Positions 19,061 through 26,801 of a stretch of 51,715 nt of DNA are shown piece after piece. The DNA comes from Kiritimatiellia bacterium (lineage in GTDB: Bacteria > Verrucomicrobiota > Kiritimatiellia > PWTM01), in the NCBI GenBank assembly GCA_026417735.1, contig JAOACR010000006.1, forward strand, positions 1 through 51,715, in the 5' to 3' direction. The notes under the pieces are model-generated. The model made no database searches and was not told the DNA's origin. It saw only the letters and a program-made list of their open reading frames with translations. A program made the translations under genes and the position numbers. Within the stretch, counting starts at the first letter, position 1. The number at the start of each line of letters is the position of its first letter.

Positions 19061-19956
19061 GCCCGCCTCCGTCGCCGCGCCAGATGGCGCGCCAGCGACT
19101 CCGCCCAGGGCCGGTCGGTCGTCATCAACGTCCAGTCCACCCGATGACGATGGCATCCGCGGCGCAGGTCCCGCTGGAACTCATCCACCCGGCGCCGGTA
19201 CGCCTCGCGCAGCACGGCGGGATCCAGCAGCCGCGCGTGGCCGGCGCGTTCGAGCGACTCGAACCGCGTCCACCCGCGGAAGGGAAACTCGATCTCGTCC
19301 GGATGCAGCACCTGAATCACCGAAACGTCGTGGTGGACAAACCGCAGGTGCGCCAGCGCCGCAAGCAGCTGCGGCAGCGGGCCGAGGCAGTCGGAAATGA
19401 CGATCAGCAGCCCCCGCCGGTGCACACGCGCAGCGACGTCATGCAGCACACCGCCGAGGTCGGTTTCACCGCCGGCGACAGTGCGCTCGAGCGCGTCGGT
19501 GAGCACGCGCAGGTGGCCAGGGCGTGCGCGGGGCGGTATGTAGCGGCGCGGCGCGGTGTCGAACGTCAGCAGCCCCACTGCGTCCGACTGCTGAAGCAGC
19601 AACCAGGCCAGACCCGCCGCCAGCCGGGCGGCATACTCGAGCTTGCTCGGATCCCCGTAGGCCATCGAGCCGCTTGCGTCCAGCACGAGCGTCGCGCGCA
19701 CGTTCGTCTCGTCCTCGAACTCGCGCACGTAGAACCGGTCCCGGCGGCCGTAGAGCTTCCAGTCGAGACGGCGGATCTCGTCGCCCGGCACGTACGCGCG
19801 GTGCTCGCGGAACTCGACGCTAAAGCCCTTGTGCGGAGAACGGTGCAGACCGCTGCAGAACCCCTCCACCACCGAACGGGCCAGCACCTGCAGTGTCGCG
19901 AGGCGCCGCAAGTCATCGGCGGACAACAGCGGTGGACGCACCGCCACGGACCGCAC
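19057..19956 (-). CDS. DUF58 protein (MoxR-associated, vWA-like)
   Basis: About 299 residues from GTG 19956, which lies 7 nt after the moxR stop; nearby in-frame GTGs at 19947 and 19941 are alternatives. The DUF58 signature is complete: EFREHRAYVPGDEIRRLDWK followed by LYGRRDRFYVREFEDETN. The vWA-like strand ATLVLDASGSMAYG carries DxSGS, and IVISDCLGPL marks a later strand. No membrane helix is evident, so it is probably cytoplasmic and in contact with MoxR. In this widespread gene pair the AAA+ protein is thought to remodel or activate vWA partners. A paralogue lies alone at 48489-49385. Confidence 0.9.
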   Translation of the reverse strand: MRSVAVRPPLLSADDLRRLATLQVLARSVVEGFCSGLHRSPHKGFSVEFREHRAYVPGDEIRRLDWKLYGRRDRFYVREFEDETNVRATLVLDASGSMAYGDPSKLEYAARLAAGLAWLLLQQSDAVGLLTFDTAPRRYIPPRARPGHLRVLTDALERTVAGGETDLGGVLHDVAARVHRRGLLIVISDCLGPLPQLLAALAHLRFVHHDVSVIQVLHPDEIEFPFRGWTRFESLERAGHARLLDPAVLREAYRRRVDEFQRDLRRGCHRHRVDWTLMTTDRPWAESLARHLARRRRRA

Positions 19957-19963
19957 CCCGCCG

Positions 19964-20989
19964 TCAGACCGCCGGTTCCGGCTCGACCGCCGGCAGCTCG
20001 GCAAGCGCGCGCTCCACGATCTGCACCGGCGTGATTCCCTCCGCCTCTGCGTTGAACGTCGGAACGATCCGATGCCGCAACGCCGGCCGGGCAAGCGCGA
20101 CCACGTCCGCAATCGTCGCGTGGTAGCGTCCCCGCAGAATCGCGCGGACCTTTGCGCCGAGAATCAGCACCTGCGCCGCCCGCGGTCCCGGTCCCCACTC
20201 GACCAGCTCGCGCAGAAACGGAAATGCGTCCGGTTCTTTCGGGCGACAGCGGCGGACGAGATCCAACACGTATTCGGTCACGTGGTCCGGCACCGGCACC
20301 GCTCGAACAATGCGCTGACAGGCGAGAATCTGATCGCCGGTGATCACCGGTCGCAGCTCCGCTTCGTACAGCCCCGTGGTGCGGGCGAGAATTTCCCGCT
20401 CCTGGTCCCGGCTCGGATAGTCCACGCCCACGTGGAACATGAATCGGTCGCGCTGCGCCTCGGGGAGCGGGTAGGTGCCCTCCTGCTCGATCGGATTCTG
20501 TGTCGCGAGCACAAAGAACGGCTCCTGCAACGGCCAGGTGCGGTTCCCGACGGTCACCGAATGTTCCTGCATCGCCTCCAGCAGCGCCGCCTGCGTTTTC
20601 GGCGGGGTACGGTTGATCTCGTCCGCGAGAATCATCTGCGCGAAAATCGGACCCGGCTGGAACACCAGCTGGCGGCGGCCGCCGGGTTCCTCCTGGATGA
20701 TGTCGGTGCCGGTGATGTCGGCCGGCATCAGGTCCGGGGTGAACTGAATCCTCCGAAACGAGAGGTCCATCGTGCGCGCGAGGCTCCGGACCATCATCGT
20801 CTTCGCCAGGCCGGGCACGCCTTCGAGCAGACAATGGCCACGGGCGAGGATCGCGATCACGAGCTGCTCAATCACATCCTCTTGACCGACGATGAACCGC
20901 GCCAGCTCCGCGGTGATGCGGCGGTACGCGTCGCGAAGTTCCTCCGCACGGCGAAGATCCTCATGGCTCATCGTGGGTTCGGCGGTCAT
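19964..20989 (-). CDS. moxR: MoxR-family AAA+ ATPase
   Basis: A 341-residue AAA+ ATPase. Walker A is EGVPGLAKT (about 56-64), Walker B is MILADEIN (about 119-126), and sensor 1 is in [20 protein letters not shown], a MoxR hallmark, followed by the arginine region AQRDRFMF. The start at 20989 is set by AAGGAG 8 nt upstream. MoxR proteins work as chaperone-like ATPases on vWA-domain partners. This one leads a six-gene minus-strand operon containing DUF58, BatA/vWA and vWA/PA14 proteins, which would be its expected partners. A promoter with 5/6 matches in both hexamers lies 28 nt upstream of the ATG. Confidence 0.95.
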   Translation of the reverse strand: MTAEPTMSHEDLRRAEELRDAYRRITAELARFIVGQEDVIEQLVIAILARGHCLLEGVPGLAKTMMVRSLARTMDLSFRRIQFTPDLMPADITGTDIIQEEPGGRRQLVFQPGPIFAQMILADEINRTPPKTQAALLEAMQEHSVTVGNRTWPLQEPFFVLATQNPIEQEGTYPLPEAQRDRFMFHVGVDYPSRDQEREILARTTGLYEAELRPVITGDQILACQRIVRAVPVPDHVTEYVLDLVRRCRPKEPDAFPFLRELVEWGPGPRAAQVLILGAKVRAILRGRYHATIADVVALARPALRHRIVPTFNAEAEGITPVQIVERALAELPAVEPEPAV

Positions 20990-21023
20990 CGGTGTTCTCC
21001 TTGTCCGAAAAAGCGTGCGCGGC

Positions 21024-21053
21024 AGTATACGAGAGGGCTTTCGGCGATGTCCA
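21024..21053 (-). promoter_or_regulatory. Promoter of the moxR operon
   Basis: Minus-strand TGGACA (21053-21048) and TATACT (21029-21024) each match the sigma70 consensus at 5 of 6 positions and are separated by 18 nt. Transcription would start near 21017, giving a leader of about 28 nt that includes the AAGGAG ribosome binding site of moxR. Confidence 0.6.
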
Positions 21054-21171
21054 CCTCCGTCACCCAGGCGCGGCGGGCCGGCCCCGGCGCCGGGCCGCGA
21101 TCCGCCTGCGCTCACGGGCAGCGTTCCGGCGCCCGCCGGAGCGCGGCAGCCCGACGGTGCCCACCAACCGC

Positions 21172-21200
21172 TTGACCCCTCCGAGAGCACCCTCCATTGT
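21172..21200 (+). promoter_or_regulatory. Candidate promoter for the GH106-type gene
   Basis: TTGACC (21172-21177, 5 of 6) is followed after 17 nt by CATTGT (21195-21200, 3 of 6), 30 nt before the ATG at 21231. The spacing is right but the -10 is weak. Confidence 0.35.
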
Positions 21201-21230
21201 GCTGCCGTGAAGACACGGAGGCCGCTTCGT

Positions 21231-24200
21231 ATGAAACCCGTTGCTTGGTTCCGCACGACGTCGGCGTCGGTGGCGCTGTTCTGTGGGGCCGCCGCCGCGG
21301 AATCGCTCGAGACGCTGCAGCAGGGGTTTCGCGACCCGCCAGCCAGCCATCACACGGTGCCGTTCTGGGTCTGGAACGACGAGCTGACACCCGCGGAGGC
21401 GACGTGGTGGCTGGAGGAGTTTGTGCGGCAGGGTATCCGCTCCGTGATGATCCATCCGCGGCCCGGCCTGCGCACGCCGTATCTGGGCGAGCGGTGGTTT
21501 GAGCTGTGGGCGCACTGCGTCCGCGAGGCCCAACGGTTGGGGATGGAGCTTTGGATTTACGATGAGAACTCCTACCCCTCCGGTTTCGGGGGTGGCCACG
21601 TGCCCGAGGCGATGCCGGATGCGAAAGCGGTGAATCTGGTTGCGCAGGAGTCGAAGCGGCCACCCGCATGGACGAACGCGATTGTGGCCGTCTGGCGGCT
21701 GGACGGCGAGCGGCCGGACGAGGTCAGCGCCCGGCTGAGCGCCACTGAGGCCCTGCCGGAGGGTCGCTACCTCACGGTGCTGACCAAGACGGAGGGCCGC
21801 GCCGCAGACTGGTACGGCGGCTGGTGGTACGTGGACCTTTTGCGGCCGGGCGTCACGGAAAAATTCCTGGAGGTGACGCTCGAGCCCTATCGGGAGCGGT
21901 TCGCGGACCGGTTCGGACGGCTGATCCGCGGCACCTTCACCGACGAACCGCACATCTCCGGCACCGGCGGCCTGCCGTGGACCGCCGATTTTGCGGAGCA
22001 GTTCCGCAAGCGCCGCGGCTATGAGCTGCAACCGCTCCTGGCCGCGCTGTGGGTCGAGCTGGGCGACTGGCGGCGCGTACGGCACGACTTCGCGCGCACC
22101 GCGCATGAGCTGTTCGTCGAGCGATGGGCGATCCCCTATCACGAGTACTGCCGCCGGCACGGATTGGAACTGACCGGTCACTACTGGGAGCACCAGTGGC
22201 CGCTGGCTCGCCAGGTGCCGGACAACATGGCGATGTACCTCTGGATGCAGCGTCCCGGTATCGACATTCTGTTCAACCAGTACGCGGAGGGACCCGCGGC
22301 GCAGTTCGGCAACGTGCGGAGCGTCCGCGAACTTCAGAGCGTCGCGCTGCAGGCGGGGCGGCCGCGCACGCTCTGTGAGGCGTACGGCGGCAGCGGCTGG
22401 GACGTGCGGTTCGAGGATCTGAAGCGAATCGGCGATTGGCTGCTGGCGCTGGGCGTGAACACGATCAATCAACACCTATCGCACGTGAGCATCCGGGGTG
22501 CTCGCAAACGCGACTACCCGGTCTCGTTCTCCTACCACGCGCCGTGGTGGGACTTCTACGGTGCACAGGCGCGCTACTTCGCTCGGCTACAGTGGGTGCT
22601 CACGCAGGGCGAGGTGCCACCCGCCGCCGCGCTCGTGATCGAGCCGACGACGACCTGCTGGATGTACCAGGAGGGGCCGAAGGCCTCCGCGCGCGCCGTC
22701 GAGATCGCGGAGGCGTTTCATCGGCTGCTCGGGTGGCTGGAGGCCGCGCAGATCGAGTATGAGCTCGGCAGCGAAGATGTGATCGGGCGAATCGGCACCG
22801 CCGTCGGCGGCCGGCTCCGCGTCGGACGGCGCCAGTATTCCACCGTGGTGCTGCCGCCGGGCACCGAAAATCTCTCCGCATCGACGGTACGCATGCTCGC
22901 CGCGCTGTTGCGCGACGGCGGCACCGTGTTTGCCTGCGGCCCGCCGCCCGATCGCGTGGACGGCCAGACCGCGGAGGAGCCGGCGCGGCTCGCGCGCGAA
23001 GCCGGCTGGCGCCGCATCGAGCCCGAGGCACTCGCCGGGGCGCTCGCGCCGAACCACGCGCCCGGCGCGCGAGTGGTCCGTGCGGACACCGCCGGCAAGC
23101 TGTTCCATCACCGGCGCCGCATCGGCGATGACGAGATGCTGCTGCTGGTCAATACCAGTTCCAACGAGTGGAGCCGTGGCCACGTGCTCACACCTGCACG
23201 TTCCGCAGAGGATTGGGACGCGTTCACGGGGCGCATCTTCCCCGCTCCCGCAGAGGTTGTGCCGAGCGGCCTTCGCGTGCCGTTCGCGCTGCCCCCTGCG
23301 GGCAGCCGCCTGCTGCGGCTCTCCGCCAGCTCCGGCCCCGTCCCGCCGCCGGCGCCGCCAGCCTCCGGGCGCCGCATCGAACTGGCAGGACCGATTCGCG
23401 TGCGGCGGCTCGACCCAGCCACGCTGCCGCTGGACTTCGTCGAGGTCGACTGTGCCGGACGACGCACCAACCTGCACGTGGTGGCCGCGGCGGACTGGAT
23501 CTTCCAGCAGCACGGCCTCGCGAAAAACCCTTGGCGGCATGCGGTGCAGTACCGGGATCGCCTGATCACGGTCTCGTTCCCGCCAGACAGCGGTTTTGCG
23601 GCCACGTACCGCTTCGTGATCGACGGTGCGCCACCGCCAGATCTCGAGGCCGTGGTCGAACGGCCGGACCTGTACTCGATCGAATGCAACGGCCAGCCGG
23701 TTCAGCCGGCGCCCGGCGCGTGGTGGCTGGATCGCGCCTTCGGTCGCGTGCCGATTGCCACGATCGCCCGTTCCGGCACGAACACGCTGGTGCTGCGGGC
23801 GCGTCCGATGACCATGCTGCATGAGCTCGACCAAGTGGTGTTGCTCGGAGACTTCTTGCCGCGTCCCGCGGAGAAGGGATTCGCGATCGTACCGGCGCAG
23901 CCACTTCATCTCGGATCGTGGTCCGCCCAAGGGTTGCCGACCTACGCAGGCCGCGTTGAATACAGCGCCGACGTCGAGATGACCGCTGGCGAGCCACTGC
24001 GGGTACGGCTGCCCTCGTGGTGGGGCACGGTCGCCGAGGTGCGGGTCGCCGACCGGTCTGCCGGCTTGATCGCCGCGCCGCCGTATGAGCTGGAGTTGCC
24101 CGCCGACCTTCCGGCCGGCCGGCACACAATCGCGGTGACCGTTGTCGGCACGCTGAAAAACCTGCTCGGTCCGTTCCACGCGGGGCCGGTGCGCGGGCTG

Positions 24201-24314
24201 GCCTCCCCGTTCAACATGGCACAGGCGCCCCGGGGAGATCCGCCGCCTGGCGCCGCGTACGACGTGATCCCCTGCGGACTGTTCGAACCCTTCGTCGTCG
24301 AGACCCTCCGCTGA
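21231..24314 (+). CDS. Secreted GH106-type alpha-L-rhamnosidase-like glycoside hydrolase
   Basis: A 1027-residue protein from ATG 21231, preceded by GGAGG about 10 nt upstream. The open frame extends further up, but that part overlaps moxR antisense and is not coding. The signal peptide is [17 protein letters not shown]. The (beta/alpha)8 domain starts with the GH106-type motif [20 protein letters not shown], then [12 protein letters not shown] and [15 protein letters not shown], as in the Glyco_hydro_106 family. Two acidic candidates for catalysis are Glu in GHYWEHQWP (about 320) and Glu in [10 protein letters not shown] (about 382). The C-terminal third is beta-rich and resembles carbohydrate-binding sandwich domains. 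GH106 and GH78 are unrelated families sharing the activity, so the organism carries both solutions. The precise substrate is unknown. Confidence 0.85.
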   Translation: MKPVAWFRTTSASVALFCGAAAAESLETLQQGFRDPPASHHTVPFWVWNDELTPAEATWWLEEFVRQGIRSVMIHPRPGLRTPYLGERWFELWAHCVREAQRLGMELWIYDENSYPSGFGGGHVPEAMPDAKAVNLVAQESKRPPAWTNAIVAVWRLDGERPDEVSARLSATEALPEGRYLTVLTKTEGRAADWYGGWWYVDLLRPGVTEKFLEVTLEPYRERFADRFGRLIRGTFTDEPHISGTGGLPWTADFAEQFRKRRGYELQPLLAALWVELGDWRRVRHDFARTAHELFVERWAIPYHEYCRRHGLELTGHYWEHQWPLARQVPDNMAMYLWMQRPGIDILFNQYAEGPAAQFGNVRSVRELQSVALQAGRPRTLCEAYGGSGWDVRFEDLKRIGDWLLALGVNTINQHLSHVSIRGARKRDYPVSFSYHAPWWDFYGAQARYFARLQWVLTQGEVPPAAALVIEPTTTCWMYQEGPKASARAVEIAEAFHRLLGWLEAAQIEYELGSEDVIGRIGTAVGGRLRVGRRQYSTVVLPPGTENLSASTVRMLAALLRDGGTVFACGPPPDRVDGQTAEEPARLAREAGWRRIEPEALAGALAPNHAPGARVVRADTAGKLFHHRRRIGDDEMLLLVNTSSNEWSRGHVLTPARSAEDWDAFTGRIFPAPAEVVPSGLRVPFALPPAGSRLLRLSASSGPVPPPAPPASGRRIELAGPIRVRRLDPATLPLDFVEVDCAGRRTNLHVVAAADWIFQQHGLAKNPWRHAVQYRDRLITVSFPPDSGFAATYRFVIDGAPPPDLEAVVERPDLYSIECNGQPVQPAPGAWWLDRAFGRVPIATIARSGTNTLVLRARPMTMLHELDQVVLLGDFLPRPAEKGFAIVPAQPLHLGSWSAQGLPTYAGRVEYSADVEMTAGEPLRVRLPSWWGTVAEVRVADRSAGLIAAPPYELELPADLPAGRHTIAVTVVGTLKNLLGPFHAGPVRGLASPFNMAQAPRGDPPPGAAYDVIPCGLFEPFVVETLR

Positions 24315-24376
24315 GCCGCGCGCTCCGTTCGGCTTTGCGAGACGACGAGTCGGGGTCGGGCCGCGTTGCAGAAAAC

Positions 24377-24390
24377 TTGATCTTCGTCAA
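24377..24390 (+). promoter_or_regulatory. FNR/CRP-type operator (anaerobox-like) before the ferredoxin gene
   Basis: TTGATCTTCGTCAA differs from the FNR consensus TTGATnnnnATCAA at a single base. Its centre (24383.5) is 29-34 nt upstream of TACGGT (24413-24418), which has a -10-like match, so a start at about 24425 would put the operator at -41.5, the class II activator position. The ferredoxin ATG follows at 24458. Confidence 0.6.
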
Positions 24391-24457
24391 GGCGGGGGCG
24401 CCGCGCCACGGCTACGGTATCTTCGCCGCCAGAACGTGGCGGGTCAGGAGCCTGTCC

Positions 24458-25279
24458 ATGCCGCGACGAAAGGTGATTGAGATCAACGAGGAGCTGTGCA
24501 ACGGCTGCGGCGAGTGCGTCACCGCGTGCGCGGAGGGCGCGCTGCAGATCGTCAACGGCAAAGCGAAGCTCGTGCGCGAAGATTTCTGCGACGGTTTTGG
24601 CGATTGTGTGGGGGAGTGCCCGACCGGCGCGCTGAAGATCGTGGAGCGCGACGTGCCGGACTATGACCCGATTGCCGCCCGTCACCACGTGGCCGCGACC
24701 GGCGGTGAGGCCGCGGCACGCCGGTTCGACGAGGTCGCCCGACGGCACACCGACGCCTCTCCACCCGCCGCTGCCCACACAGCCCCGCACTTCGGTGGTT
24801 GCCCAGGCACGCGAGTGCGCATACCCGCCGCGCCGGCCGACGCCCAACCGGTCGACAATGGCGGTTTGCCGCCCAAGATTCTGCCGTCGGAGCTGCGGCA
24901 GTGGCCAGTGCAGCTGCATCTGGTGACGCCCGGCGCGCCGTTCTTCCGGGGGCGGGAGCTGGTGATCATGAGCACCTGCGGCCCGATTGCGAGCGCGGAC
25001 GCGCACTGGAGATTTCTGCGTGGTCGGGCAGTGGTGGTCGCCTGTCCGAAGCTGGACCGCACGGAACCCTACGTGCCGAAGTTGGCCGCGATCCTCGCGG
25101 ATCGCTCAATTCCGCGCGCGATCGTCGTCCGGATGGAAGTGCCCTGTTGCGGGGGGCTCACCGCGATCGCGCAGGAGGCGTTGCACCGCAGCGGCCGCGA
25201 GGACCTCCCGCTCGACGAGGTGACGCTCTCGCTCGATGGTGAGGTGATGGAGACGGTGCGCGTCGCGGGCCCTGCCTGA
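24458..25279 (+). CDS. 2[4Fe-4S] ferredoxin-domain protein of the anaerobic ferredoxin/cupin pair
   Basis: A 273-residue protein from ATG 24458 (AGGAG 8 nt upstream). The first 65 residues form a dicluster ferredoxin domain: CNGCGECVTACAEGAL, then FCDGFGDCVGECPTGAL. In the second motif the usual second Cys is Phe (CDGFGDC), in line with the CDGLGAC form I recall as typical of this family. A variable linker follows (70-145). The C-terminal domain has the family motifs LVIMSTCGPIASAD, VVVACPKLD and MEVPCCGGLTAI, whose cysteines may bind another metal or cluster. The protein is probably a cytoplasmic electron carrier or sensor used under anoxia. A cupin gene follows 19 nt after the stop and probably shares the transcript. 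The FNR-like box upstream fits anaerobic induction. Confidence 0.85.
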   Translation: MPRRKVIEINEELCNGCGECVTACAEGALQIVNGKAKLVREDFCDGFGDCVGECPTGALKIVERDVPDYDPIAARHHVAATGGEAAARRFDEVARRHTDASPPAAAHTAPHFGGCPGTRVRIPAAPADAQPVDNGGLPPKILPSELRQWPVQLHLVTPGAPFFRGRELVIMSTCGPIASADAHWRFLRGRAVVVACPKLDRTEPYVPKLAAILADRSIPRAIVVRMEVPCCGGLTAIAQEALHRSGREDLPLDEVTLSLDGEVMETVRVAGPA

Positions 25280-25298
25280 AAAATCGGAGGAAGATGCA

Positions 25299-25640
25299 AT
25301 GTCCGCTTCCGCTGACCTGCGCAATCGGGTGCTGAAACTCTCCGCACTGGTGGACTACGGACCCGGCGCGGTGGTGAGCCGTACACTGCTGGACCATCCG
25401 GCGGGCACGCTGACCGTGTTTGCGTTCGACGCCGGCCAGGGACTGAGCGAACACACCGCGCCCTACGATGCGACCGTTGAAGTGGTGGAGGGCACCGGCG
25501 AGTTCAAGGTCGGCAACACGGTGCACACCGTGCGGGACGGCGAGCTGCTGATCATGCCGGCAGGCGTACCGCACTCGGTGCGGGCCCGAGAGCGCTTCAA
25601 GATGCTCTTGATCATGATCCGCAGCCGTCCCGCTGGCTGA
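25299..25640 (+). CDS. Small cupin-domain protein
   Basis: A 113-residue single-domain cupin. Motif 1 is the region GQGLSEHTAPYDATVEVVEG, where one His and a Glu are available for metal binding; the classical HxH is reduced to a single His. Motif 2 is LLIMPAGVPHSVRA with its metal-binding His. The start follows GGAGGA at good spacing. It lies 19 nt after the ferredoxin gene; small cupins of this type are frequent partners of that ferredoxin family in anaerobes (recalled association). The last 29 bases overlap the 3' end of the convergent nrdG gene. The ligand is unknown. Confidence 0.85.
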   Translation: MSASADLRNRVLKLSALVDYGPGAVVSRTLLDHPAGTLTVFAFDAGQGLSEHTAPYDATVEVVEGTGEFKVGNTVHTVRDGELLIMPAGVPHSVRARERFKMLLIMIRSRPAG

Positions 25641-26388
25641 GCACGGCGGCAGGCTCGTCGCCGCGCACCAGCAGCTCGTTCACTAGTCCGCGGTAGCGGT
25701 CGCGCAGTTCCCGCAGCCGCGCCGCCGGTGTGCGCGGTGTCTGGCGCAGCGCGGGGTCGGGCAGATCCTCCCGCGGTTCAAACGCCTGCAACACCCACCG
25801 CCGCGCGCCCCGCGCCCAGTCCGCGATCGCATCCATCTCCGCGTCATCGTGCCAACCGGGAACGACGGTGGTGCGGAACTCATAGTCTGGCGCGCATCGC
25901 CGGATCAGCTCGGCTGACTCCTGCAGACGATCCACCGCCGCCCAGCCGAGTCGAGCCGGGTAGTTGTGGGGGGCGCACTTCAAATCCATCGCGACGTAGT
26001 CCAACTCGCCGATCACTTCAGCGAGGCGGTCGGGGCGGGTGCCGTTGGTGTCGAGCTTCACGCGAAACCCGGCGGAGCGCAGCCGCCCGATCACCTCCGG
26101 CAGGTCGTCCGCGAGCGTCGGCTCTCCGCCGCTGAGCACGACCGCATCCACCCACAGCTCCCGAAACCGTGCCAGACACGCGCCGAGCACTTCCGACGGC
26201 ATCGGGTCGGCGGACAGCTCCAGCAGCGCGCGGTTGTGGCAGTACCCGCAGCGCAGATTGCAGCGGGGCACCAGCAGGACCGCCGCCATCCGGCCGGGCC
26301 AGTCGACCAGGGACGGCGACCGCAGCGACGCGGCAATGCCGATGCGGACCGCGCCGTCGGGAGAGGAGTGGGTTCGAGCGCAACTCAT
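25612..26388 (-). CDS. nrdG: Anaerobic ribonucleotide reductase activating protein (radical SAM)
   Basis: A 258-residue radical-SAM enzyme starting at ATG 26388, in an ATGA overlap with the upstream thioredoxin-like gene. The cluster motif is CNLRCGYC (Cys43, Cys47, Cys50), preceded by SLVDWPGR as in the longer NrdG2-type activases. VVLSGGEPTL is the SAM-binding glycine motif. It uses reduced [4Fe-4S] and S-adenosylmethionine to generate the glycyl radical on NrdD, encoded two genes upstream. An alternative in-frame start at 26751 would extend through the neighbouring gene and is not credible. The last 29 bases overlap the convergent cupin gene. Confidence 0.9.
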   Translation of the reverse strand: MSCARTHSSPDGAVRIGIAASLRSPSLVDWPGRMAAVLLVPRCNLRCGYCHNRALLELSADPMPSEVLGACLARFRELWVDAVVLSGGEPTLADDLPEVIGRLRSAGFRVKLDTNGTRPDRLAEVIGELDYVAMDLKCAPHNYPARLGWAAVDRLQESAELIRRCAPDYEFRTTVVPGWHDDAEMDAIADWARGARRWVLQAFEPREDLPDPALRQTPRTPAARLRELRDRYRGLVNELLVRGDEPAAVLSQRDGCGS

Positions 26389-26801
26389 GCGGTCGCCAGC
26401 GGACGCAGCGCGGCGCGCGCCTGCTCGAGCACCGCCACGATCATCGCCGGCGTGATCACGCCGCGACCGCGGGGGGAGTAGTCCGTCTGCAGGCCAACGA
26501 GGTGATACAGCCGGCAGGCGCCCAACACGGGATCTGTCGCGGCGGCGGGCACCGCCGGAATCGGCACCAGACGACCGTCCGGCTCTGCGCGGCAGGCCAC
26601 TAGCGCCGGCAAGCGCTGTGGATTCAGGCATTCCATGCGACAGAACTCGACGAGGCCCTCCTCCGTTTCGACGTCGAGATAGCGCACGCGCACATCCGCC
26701 CATTCCGGCTGCTCGGCCAGCTGGGTCACTCGGCGCAGCAGCGCCTTGCATTTGTCACAGCCGGCCTTGCCGAACACGACCGCCTCGATCTTCACGTCCA
26801 C
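26385..26801 (-). CDS. Thioredoxin/glutaredoxin-like protein between nrdD and nrdG
   Basis: A 138-residue protein with a thioredoxin-fold start, VVFGKAGCDKCKALLRRV, where Cys15 and Cys18 form the CxxC. A probable cis-Pro strand is LPALVACRAEPDG. It begins at a GTG within the end of nrdD (10-nt overlap, with GAGGAGG in the nrdD tail as ribosome binding site) and overlaps nrdG by ATGA. The position suggests a dedicated reductant for the class III reductase or its activase; many class III enzymes use formate, while others use a thioredoxin/glutaredoxin-type donor. Compared with glutaredoxins it has an extra 50-residue C-terminal part with no obvious motif. Confidence 0.8.
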   Translation of the reverse strand: MDVKIEAVVFGKAGCDKCKALLRRVTQLAEQPEWADVRVRYLDVETEEGLVEFCRMECLNPQRLPALVACRAEPDGRLVPIPAVPAAATDPVLGACRLYHLVGLQTDYSPRGRGVITPAMIVAVLEQARAALRPLATA

